Source: Fusarium oxysporum f. sp. lycopersici 4287 (lineage: Eukaryota; Ascomycota; Sordariomycetes; Hypocreales; Nectriaceae). Taken from it: DNA of 64,000 bases. Numbering within the stretch: position 1 is the first letter of the stretch; every line of letters begins with the position of its first letter. The DNA is taken from assembly GCF_000149955.1 (NCBI RefSeq), contig NC_030988.1, positions 1,946,109 to 2,010,108 of the forward strand, in the 5' to 3' direction. A program made the position numbers and the translations under genes. The notes under the pieces are model-generated. The model saw only the letters and a list, made by a program, of their open reading frames with translations, was not told where the DNA came from and made no database searches. Positions 44,127 to 53,353 of this stretch are shown here, in pieces.

Positions 44127-44701
44127 GATTGTTGTTGCGTTCTTAACATCACCTGCGCCAGCTTGCTGAAAAGTGTGACGCGCCAGAAGGCTGGATATAT
44201 GGTTAGGTGAAGCTTGGAGCGAGGACCGGCATCAGGCGCATCTAGTATGATCTGTCGGTTGATAAAACAGCCTGGCGTGACTGGCGCGGCATCGGCATTG
44301 GCCGGGTGTAACATGATTACGAAAATTTATGCCGACACCTTCAGAATGACTCCTCTCACCTTACGCGACACTGTCTGCAATACAGTTCAGATCGGAACAA
44401 CCTGCGTTGCGAGATGAGGTCCTCAACGATGATCATCGCGTCTTTTGTAACAGAAGGCGCTGATTTTGTAATTGAGGACTTCTTGAGCCAGCCTATATAT
44501 GTGATCATCCGGGGCGGGAATGAAAGATTGATTATACTGAAAGATTCCACCCCGATGGTCAACTCCGAGCCCATCTGCCTTGAACTGGTGGCACGCCACT
44601 GCCCGGTTATATGCATATGTGGGCGCCGTTTCGAACTCTATGTTTCCAGTCCTGTGCAAACTGTGTGGGTGCTATTGTGTCTGTTGTATTGGCCCTCTTG
44701 A
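44127..44701. other. Conserved upstream block of RING copy C
   Basis: Similar in inverted orientation to 21290-21800 and 50640-51165. The + strand frame 44214-44417 (68 codons) ends NTVQIGTTCVAR-stop and is matched in copies B and D. Frame conservation across three copies is suggestive, but I have no function or domain for it. Confidence 0.4.
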
Positions 44702-45536
44702 TTCTTAGGTCACTGTTTCTAATCTGGTTAGGGCATAACTCTAAATATATCATGAAAGCCTGTCCCTATCATATATTTATCACATAACCTGGACTACTAG
44801 CTACTGTTTTTTGCGGTAGGGCGACCGGCGACAGTGGCCTCCCATAGAATTGCGCAAAGAATGTTTGACCGCTACCAGGCGTTGATGGCGATAACCTTCC
44901 AAGTCCCTGGACTTTACGCTTTAAAAGAATTCCCTTTATGGTGAAGAAAGAGGCATCCACATTGTAAGGTTGCATGCCACCCATAATGACATTTGGTACT
45001 TTCATCACGGTAATCTCCAGCTTATGCTGGAGTCTTATCAACTTAACTATCGTCATCTTAAATGTACGCCAATATCTATTCACATAGCCATAGACTACTC
45101 GAGATCAATGCATACCCATGGCTATCGATTAAAGCTTGCACCTCCATGCTAGTCATATTCGCACCTTTTTATGATGCTTGAAGGTAGATCTAGTCTTGCA
45201 TTTATGGTACCCCTATCGGCTTATACTCCGATATGCATATAAAGAGCGGCTATGGTTGCGTTGGGCCTTACATTCTTTATTCCACATATCAATGCCGTAG
45301 GAACATTGGTAAAGCCTCTGTAAGCCTAAGCTACTTCTGCATCCTGGCCTATCATAAGTTTCTTGTTTTGATCCCGTGAAATATCTTGTCGGAATTTTAA
45401 TGTCCCGATCTAGAGCTTTTTGGATAACCCCATCGCCATTATAATCGCTCTAGTTTAGAGTTTCGGCCACTCCGACTACGTCTGCTATTAACGTAATGTA
45501 ATAAATCATTTTCCGAGCACTCTAGCCAGAATCTTA
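44702..45536. other. Intergenic, with the start of duplication copy 2
   Basis: No gene is supported. The last part, 45505-45536, matches 6673-6712 and is the left edge of the segmental duplication, ending at the TA target of the piggyBac-like element. Confidence 0.45.
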
Positions 45537-48100
45537 TCTCTTTGACCAGCACAAGACTGCAACGAGGTCAAGACAGGGGTCTAGAGCCAATCAAAATTAG
45601 CGTAACTCAAGGTACATCCCCACACACCTAATTTTGCGTGTGATAGAAGTACCAGCAGCTTGCTGTGTTACAAATGGCTATCTCACATACTTTGCAGCCG
45701 TACCGGGTCTGTGACCGCCGCTGATTTCCTGATATCGGCTGTAGATAACCTCCTTTTTTGCTTCTTTTTTTGAAGGGTCGAGGCTGCCCTTGCCGGAAGC
45801 CTTTGCAAGCTAGGCAGTCGGAATTTTTGCCTCTACGGATATGATTGATATCTCTTTGTAGGTGAACTTGCCGTGCTTCAAGATCCTCGCTGTCTTCTTC
45901 CTTCCCTGTACGGCATCTCTTCCTTATGCCGCTATCGGTGCCGTACTTGTTGAAACTGGCGTTATAAATAGCCTCTTTCCAGTCTTGAAGCGTGGTATAG
46001 GGCTTCCAATGCGGCTGCCGGGTCTTCTTCTGCAAAATGAAGCTATTCGCAAGTGCAACGTCAAGGAGAAAAGACCAAAGCAACGCCTGCCAAGGACCGC
46101 GCCGGAAAAGATGCTGATATGAGGTATAGGATCTTATCTGATCGCCGCGATCTACGTGATTCATTTCATCGTTATACTGAGCGGCAACAGAAGGAATAGG
46201 GATTATCCTAGCCTGATCTCCATTGAAGACCTCCTTCAGGCGTTGTGCCTCTGCCTTTGTGCCTCTTTTGGCGGGCAACTTCCTCTCTTTTGGTGTGCGG
46301 TTAAGAGGGGTTATGCCGTGCATAGTTGAAAGGAAGAGCACCACAGAGCTATCTTTCCAGGCAATTTGAAGGACCTAGAGGGAAGGAAAAAAGATAGATT
46401 AGTAAGTGAAATATAGGTAAAGTTGTCCATACCTGTTTATCCTTCGTCGGGATCAAATACACCTTATTAAACAACAGCTGCTTGCCATTAGGAAGCTTCC
46501 CGGTCTCTTTTATCAGCTTCATGTCGGTGGTGATGCCGCAATTAGGGCGTGCTGTGCCTGTAGCCCGTATCCAAGCTGCCGAAGGAGGCGGAAGAGCTGC
46601 GGCGACGAGAAGAGGTTATCCGTGAAGACGTGATGTGTCTGCGATGTCAGCCTTTTCAGTAGGTGAACTACCACACTCTGTGTAGTGCTAAGATGGATCT
46701 CGGTCCGTATCTTTCCCTTCTTGCCGTACGGCGTCGGTGCCTCTAGCTTGACCATTACAGCCGTAACTGGTGATGCCTTCACATGCCAAAGCCACTCCAG
46801 AAAGTAGCCCTGTTGCGCAATAACCCAGATTTTGAACCCCACTGGCGTGGACTTTCCCTTGACGAGCGTTGTCTCTTTTGATCTGCCCGTAAACGGCACC
46901 ATGCACTCATCTACAGTCAGATTAGTCCCTGGAAGATAGTGCTCGATAGACACCCTTTGTATATGCTCAGACCACTCTTCAGCCGCTTGGAAGGTCTTTG
47001 GAAGATCGCTCTCAACCCTCACATCGAGCTTGGTGTAGTCAAAAGTGCGGAAATACTGTGTGGTCAGCTCGAACTCCCGTAACGGCATGAACTTGATGAT
47101 CGAGTGAAGAGGTCGCTGATCTCCTAGCCTAGGGGCCTCCCAATGGCCCTTGAGGGATATTTCCCTATGAATTCCTAGGTAAATAAGGACCCCAAGCCAT
47201 ACATAAGCCGTTGCGGTGGAGATGCCTTCCCAAGCGTGCAACCGCGAGTGGTCGGAAAGGTGGGTATTCCAGCTATCTTTGATGCCATTATCAGCGCAAA
47301 AAAAGCCCAGTCTTCGGTGTATTCGACCCATGACTGTACAAGGGAAATAGGCACGAAAAGCTGGAATAATTCAAGTGGTTGCTGGGGCAGACGGTTGATC
47401 TGAAAATCACGATATTCTAGGTTAAAAGGTTCAAAATCATCACCGCGGCCCTCTTCGGGCGGAATGTTAGGTGCGCCAGTGAGGTCATTAGCAGCTACCG
47501 TAAAAGGCGGGCTATCAAAGCTATGATCATCTAGTATATGTATCTCTTGGGAGCTTATCGGTTTAATTGAGACTTGTTAAGGTCAATTTGTATGAGGATT
47601 TTGATGATTTTGGTGGTGTTGAAAGAAGAAGCTGTCTGTCTGAGTACCCCGCAGGTACCTGCAAAAAAGCGGGGTAAGTTACTGTTAGATTGGCGGCTGG
47701 GAATTGTTAGATACGCGAGTAGGGTTAATATCCAATTAAAATAGGGTTAATTTTCACACTTGAGGATCAATCTCGTCCCCAGGAGCTTCTGTCTCTGTTC
47801 TGTCCTTTTTGGTGTTTTCCCTGCTACCTGGTATTAATATATCCGGGGACCCACAAAATATATGTTTCTTTTATCGAGGCGCTATCACTAATCCAACAGG
47901 AATGGGCTCCATTTCCCTTACTGCAATATTATTCTTGTATCCAAAAGAGGGGTGAAACCCCTCACGGACAGACTGATCAAAGAATCAAGTCGACGATCAA
48001 TAACATCACAACATTCTGGTACACACTTGGATACACTCACCCCATCGTATTCATTCGTATCTAACAGTTACCTTTTGCAGTCTTGTGCCGGTCAAAGAGA
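45537..48100 (-). mobile_element. piggyBac-like element flanked by TA
   Basis: 2564 bp with inverted ends of about 28 bp, TCTCTTTGACCNGCACAAG.., one mismatch in that part. The flanks are TA at 45535-45536 and 48101-48102. The other copy of the duplication near 6706 gives an unfilled site compatible with a 2-bp TA duplication. The interior encodes a piggyBac-family transposase on the minus strand. The canonical TTAA duplication is not seen. Confidence 0.82.
45628..47560 (-). pseudogene. piggyBac-type transposase with frameshifts
   Basis: The N-terminal frame (to about 47305) reads PEEGRGDDFEPFNLEYRDF and VPISLVQSWVEYT. An A7/T7 run at 47298-47304 shifts it into HAWEGISTATAYVWLGVLIY and LTVDECMVPFTGRS, the DDE-type core of the family. 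At about 46562-46566 a missing base shifts it again to TGTARPNCGITTDMKLIK. A GT..AG intron at about 46433-46376 precedes VLQIAWKDSSVV. The last part (45628-46344) has the Cys-rich tail CKVCEIAIC and CWYFYH. Two one-base changes separate it from an open gene, so it was active not long ago. Confidence 0.87.
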
Positions 48101-49789
48101 TAACCCTGGATAAATGCGAGTTTAGGCACCATGAAAATGTTAGTCGTACAAGGCTATGGTAAGCATCTGCCAGTAACCGGCATCTCAAGACTTTTGAGAA
48201 CAGGTAAGTCCTTGATCTGATGCCAGCAGGATGAGATTTACTGATCCTGCTTCGCTTTAACCTAGGCACTGCAGCTATCGACACGATTTATCAAGCTCTA
48301 AGATCGCATAGGTACCAGAGTTCATAGCAACAGCCCTTCCAGTTAACGATTTTTACATTAGTCAACCACCGGGATCATCATTAGCGTCGTGCTATTCGCT
48401 CCCCCGCCTCAAAATTATCATACCCACAGTTGCAGCAATGCGACTTTACAGCTAATTTCTTACTGATCTGACCTCTAGGTTATATGCAGAGGAAACATTA
48501 GCGCGAGGGTTTATGCTTTCGGACTAACTTTGTCGGATGATCTGACCCCACCACCCCCCTCCCAATGATACGTTAATGAGGCAGAATATGATTCTAGTCA
48601 ATTGTCGAATAAATAGTCAGAGTTGGCGATTTCTTAGTGAAAATCCTACAGTATTCCACACTGACTCAATCATTAAATACAACCATACAAACAAGCTGTG
48701 GTTAGTCTATCTCGAGCGGGGGAGGGACAAGGCAGAGTGTGATGGATGGCCGTTTAGTCTGCGGTTCTAGCAGCCACCTTGTCACGCTACTTTCCGCGGT
48801 ACAGTTTATCGAATCGAATCGGCACGTGCTATGAGATAAAATGAGGGGAAGAAAGGGCTCAAGGAAGAAGATGGTTTGGCTTCGAGTGACGGAGAAATTT
48901 CACGCTACGTACTTGCGAGAAGAAATTTCGTCAACAACGACCGCCAGCTGCCAAATGTCTAGTGCAAGTGAACATCTTTTGGAATAAGTTCAATTTTAAA
49001 CAAACACGTGGCAGACATGAGATATTCCTCCTTGCTTGTGGATGAACCCTTCCGGATATCGGAAGGTTGGCGGCTTACCTGTCGACCGTTCTCGACAATC
49101 GGAAGCACAAGGTTTTGTTACGTGTGATGAGCAAAAGTGACCAAGCCATATGGATCGATGTAATGGAGTCTAGACCTCATGGATCACTCAGACACAGAGA
49201 TTGGACAAAGAACGAATTCGTATCATAAGTTACCAACAATTGGAAGACACCAGCCAATTAAGCAATTACCGGATAGCATGCAGTTCATATAGCCTGATAT
49301 GTGTAAAGGCTTCCGTCATGCAGTAGCAAAGCTTGGTAACTTTAAACACAAAGATGCAACTACTCTCATAACAGGGGAGATCATATGATAAATCTAGACG
49401 CTCTGAAAACAATCTCGAGTTAAAATAGCAATGCGTCATCTAAAAAAATAAAAGTTAAATGAAAATAAAACTGAAAATTCTTTTCGTAGTTTGCATGGCG
49501 TGATGAATCTTGAAAACCGATTGGGAGGGCCTTACGACTACATATCCTACCTCGTATAGCTGGTTTCTAGACAAGAGCATCAGTCTATTTGCACATAAAC
49601 ATATGCAATAAAATAATCCTACCCATGGTATCACGTACTTCATATAATACGTCTATAAATTTAATTTACATCCCTACGTCTGCCTCAAACCATCTCTCTC
49701 TATTCCGTTATATGCCCTTCTCTTGCCTTAGTATAATTGCCATAGCTAGCTCGCCTCATCACCAAAGCTACAACACAAGTCGATATGAT

Positions 49790-49990
49790 ATGTCCATGGT
49801 GCCACCCGCGAACCAGGACTCATACCACTATGTTACAATCACCAAGATTGACGATAGTGATCTGAAATACCAAGGTACATCATTGAGCACTTGGTATGAA
49901 CAAAGTCGGCGGGAAGCAGTGCGACAATCGTCGAACACCCATCAACATCATAACCGACATGGCAGTCGTACTTCATACCAAACTAGTTAA
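49790..49990 (+). CDS. Small conserved protein, copy 2
   Basis: 66 residues from the ATG at 49790 (MSMVPPANQDSYHYV). The 29-residue core is identical to copy 1, although six codons differ silently. The C-terminus is longer than in copy 1 (..HNRHGSRTSYQTS), because copy 1 has a stop in place of the Arg codon. I know no family for it. It has no signal peptide, membrane span or cysteine, and it is rich in Ser, Tyr, Gln and His. The frame is open upstream to 49589, but that part shows many replacement differences. Confidence 0.62.
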   Translation: MSMVPPANQDSYHYVTITKIDDSDLKYQGTSLSTWYEQSRREAVRQSSNTHQHHNRHGSRTSYQTS

Positions 49991-50453
49991 GAAAAAGCGG
50001 CGTAAGCGAGCGTTTTTGGCCCGTAATTCATGATGCCTGAGTGTGCTCTGTGGGAGAGGAACTCACAACGGACCAAAGCGATAACAAAGGCGAAGGGTTT
50101 TCGAATACGTGGATCAGAAGAATGCAATGTTATAGATTAGGACAATCAAATTCGAAAAAGACATCTCATGGTGTTAAAACAATGAACTTGGCTTAGGCCA
50201 GAATGCAGGGATAGCTCAGACTTACAAAGGATCTATTGACGTCTTTACACTGATAAGAAATGCAGGATGTAAAACGCAACGCAACCGTTGCGGTTTTTGA
50301 TTTGTGAATCGGCGTATAGGTTATATGGGTACCATGTATGCAAGACAAGATGCATCCTCAACCGAATTTGAATCAGCGACTTAAGCATCAAGGGGGTCAG
50401 CATTCAGACATGATATCACATAGGTAGTTTGTAGAGCATTCGAAAATAGAAAT

Positions 50454-50643
50454 ATTGTTTACATTGGGCAGGGGTGGTGAGTGAAAATATATATTTATTA
50501 AACTTGTTGTTAATTCTTGAGATAATAGTTCTTCACCGGTTTATATCTCCAGGTGATTTAATCTAGGACTTTTGAACTCTAATTGTAGGACTTTCAGTTT
50601 AATAGTCGGAATCCTGATAGAAAAGGGATCGGATTTTCCAATA
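50454..50643 (-). repeat. Decayed solo LTR of the Copia-1 family
   Basis: About 190 bp, from TTGTTTACATTGGGCAG to GGATTTTCCAATA, clearly related to the Copia-1 LTR (CTAGGACTTT, GACTTTCAG, GGATTTTCCAA) but with many changes. It is absent from the same place in copy 1 (near 21285), so it inserted after the duplication. The target duplication is not clear (AAATA and AAAAT). Confidence 0.85.
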
Positions 50644-51171
50644 AAAATGAAGTTGAAAACGGCATACAGTGCGCATCCCGACCTGTGGTGTCAGTGCACG
50701 TCATGCCACCAGCTCAAGGCAACTGGACAACTCGGAGTCCATCAGGGATGGAATCTTGCAGGATAATTAATCTTTCATACCCGCCCCGGAGATCACGTAT
50801 ATAGGCTAGCTTACGAAGTCCTCGCTTACAAAATCGGCGTCTTCTGTTCCGGAAGACGCAAAGATCATCGACGGGGGCTTCATCTGGCAACGCGGGGTAT
50901 TCCAAAATGAACTGTATGACAGACTGTGTTGCCCAAGATAAGAGGAGTCATTCTGAAGGTGTAGGCATAAACTTTTGTGATCATGTTACACCCGGCCAAA
51001 AGCTGATGCCGCACCAAAATCACCCCAGGTTGTTACACCAAATACCAGATCACAACAACTGCGCCTGATGCTGGTACTCGCTCGAAATTTCACATCACCA
51101 TAAATCTAGTCTTCTGGCGCCTAGATATTCGCAAGGCTGGAGCAGGTGATATTGAGAAAGCGGCAACAATC

Positions 51172-51808
51172 ATGGCGACAGCAAATATATCTCAAGTCCC
51201 AAGGGTCAGGCCCGGATCTATCCAGTCGGAGGAATCGATCCAATTACTCCTCGTAATTATGTTTTTTATAGCCCTTTTTATCTTTTATGCCCTTCTTATC
51301 CTACACGGGTACGTGGTCTCATATTAGTATAGACGCTCTATTGCACAAGCTAACTATGAAAAAGACTTGAATTGAGCGATATCAGACAGAACCAGAACCG
51401 GGTCCGAGAGGATTCTGAGAGCGACGTTTCAGTTAGGAGCATGAGATCCGAGATTACTGATGTAGAACGGCTAGACCCAATAGCTCCGCCGCGGGCATAT
51501 AAGCAAGTAATAACAGAGATAGAGATAGCTGACTCAGAGGAGCATCCTTCTTGTCCCCGTGGGAATAGTATTTGGCAAGCAGTGTAGCTCAAGAGATAAT
51601 TCTATTCTGAAACTGACCATTCTTGTTATATAGTGTTATATGCTTGGAAGCGATGGCGGATAGTGATATTGCTCGTCGGTTGTCATGCGGACATGTATTT
51701 CATTCGGGTTGCATTATCCATTGGTACCTGAGACAACATTATACCTGTCCCTTGTGCGTATCACGCTACATACCAACGGAGCATGCTGATATCAGAACGG
51801 ACAGCTAA
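51172..51808 (+). CDS. Membrane-anchored RING-H2 protein, copy D
   Basis: Exons 51172-51308, 51377-51574 and 51634-51808 encode 169 residues, with the same exon lengths as copy B. The transmembrane segment is VIMFFIALFIFYALLIL. The RING-H2 ligands CVIC, CGHVFHSGC and CPLC are all present. The second intron begins GC (GCAAGC) where copies B and C have GTAAGC. GC donors are tolerated in fungi, so the gene may still splice, perhaps less efficiently. The likely role is a membrane E3 ubiquitin ligase. Confidence 0.83.
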
Positions 51809-51940
51809 AAAGCGCATCATGTCGCAACTTTCGTGTCGAGATGAATCTTACATCAGGCATTACACTGAGTCCGTCAGGCTCAGGTCGGATTGAGGAAATA
51901 GACTTTATATTTTATAGCGGTAGTTATATTGCTAATCTTC

Positions 51941-53074
51941 TTAGCTTTGTGGCTAGCTATATCTTATATCATACCTTGCAGCCTTTCCTATTATTTATAG
52001 TTCTACGGATATGTCAGTGAGTTCCATAGGACTTATTACGTCTCTAGACTATTTTTCAATGTAATGAGTCGCCCCGAACTCTGTTCATATATTAGAGTAT
52101 AGTTACTTCTACATAAAATGCTTTATATGCTTTTTCGAATTCCAACGGAGTTATAGATATAGTTACTCAAAAAGCCTTACTGGTGCGGAAACTTTCTTTC
52201 TGCCTTTTCTAACTTAATACGGTAGTTACTGGTATCTACTAATAGTAATAGTTTAACTATTAGAAGTTACTATATATACGCTAGGGTTTAGGAAGGACCC
52301 TAATATCTAAATGCTTAAGTATTTGCCAATTCATATTTCTTTTTCGTCAAGCGTAGATGCACAGTTTATTAACGGCGCAGACCTTGTTATCGGTAGCTTG
52401 CTGCTGCAGCGTCCTAGTTTTACCATTTTACTCTGCATTTAGTATGGTAAAATAAGATACAATAATGATAAGACTTCTGGAGTGATTATGTTGAAATAGA
52501 GAGTTGATTATGCTAGACGAAAATAAAGGTGAATCGGACCATACACTTGGTTCATGTGGCTATCTTACCTTTGTCGGTTCCCTAGTCGGGAGTCAACAGT
52601 AAGATGATTTTGGGCTCCGACGTGATTTACATAATTCCGCATATAATATTCCATATTACCTTTGATTGCAGCTCTTAATCATATGTTTTGTCATAAGAGG
52701 AGCGGATTTAAGGATCATCTTTGCCCAATAATAGATATGACAGAAGGTAATTAATTGACCTCAAGATTGCATAATATTCAGTCTCTAGAGCTTCTATGAA
52801 CAAGCAAATCAATGACTCGTTGTCGTTGTAGCATTGGATCAGTTCTTGAACCCCGATGAAGCCGCAATTTCCCAGTTCACCTGGAAGGGTAACACAGCAG
52901 CTGTCACGGAGCTCATGGCTGCTACCAGACAAGTAACCACAGCCGCGGGGTTCAAGGTAAGAGAATAACTTGGGAAACCGCTCGACGGGCTAACTAGACC
53001 AACTTCATACTGGGCAAAAACTTTCGCATTGCGATGTCAAAAGTTATTAAACTTCAACGCGTCATCTTTTTATA
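51941..53074. other. Intergenic, AT-rich, one possible exon
   Basis: No complete gene. The + strand at about 52826-52962 reads LDQFLNPDEAAISQFTWKGN and TAAVTELMAATRQVTTAAGF, followed by a splice-donor-like GTAAGA. It could be an exon of a decayed gene, but I do not recognise it. The remainder is AT-rich without repeats I can name. Confidence 0.35.
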
Positions 53075-53088
53075 ACGTGTTTTATAAG

Positions 53089-53285
53089 TGTTGGAAAATC
53101 CGGGGATCCCCCTTCCCTTCAGGATTCAGACTAACAGTCTGAAAGTCCTAGATTTAAAGTTTAAAGTCCTAGATGAAATCATTTAGAGATATAAACCTGA
53201 GAAGAACTCTCATCTCACTAATGAACAATCAAGTTATACAAAAATATATATTTTCACCTAGCACTACTGCGCAATATAAACAACA
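53089..53285 (+). repeat. 5' LTR of Copia-1b
   Basis: 197 bp, TGTTGG to CAACA. It differs slightly from the Copia-1a LTR (197 against 194 bp), so the two insertions are not copies of one event. Confidence 0.95.
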
Positions 53286-53300
53286 GGTTATGAGCCCGGG
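53286..53300 (+). other. Primer binding site of Copia-1b
   Basis: GGTTATGAGCCCGGG directly follows the 5' LTR and is complementary to the anticodon arm of a methionine tRNA, as in Drosophila copia. The same site is in Copia-1a. Confidence 0.7.
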
Positions 53301-53353
53301 TTAGCAAACACCGGGTTTCTCTTCTGAATCAAAGAACCAAACTTCAACTCAAG

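Larger units (their letters stand above)
48101..51940 (+). repeat. Segmental duplication, copy 2
   Basis: Collinear with 6673-8046 plus 20360-22569. It contains a non-coding left part (48101-49550), the small conserved gene (49790-49990), a solo LTR and RING copy D. Sequence identity is high enough to align by eye but with many substitutions, so the duplication predates all the intact transposon insertions in it. Confidence 0.88.

Noticed and set aside
45535..48102. A TTAA target duplication for the piggyBac-like element
   Set aside because: TTAT at the left and ATAA at the right are inverted, not direct, copies. Only TA is shared as a direct repeat, so I report TA.
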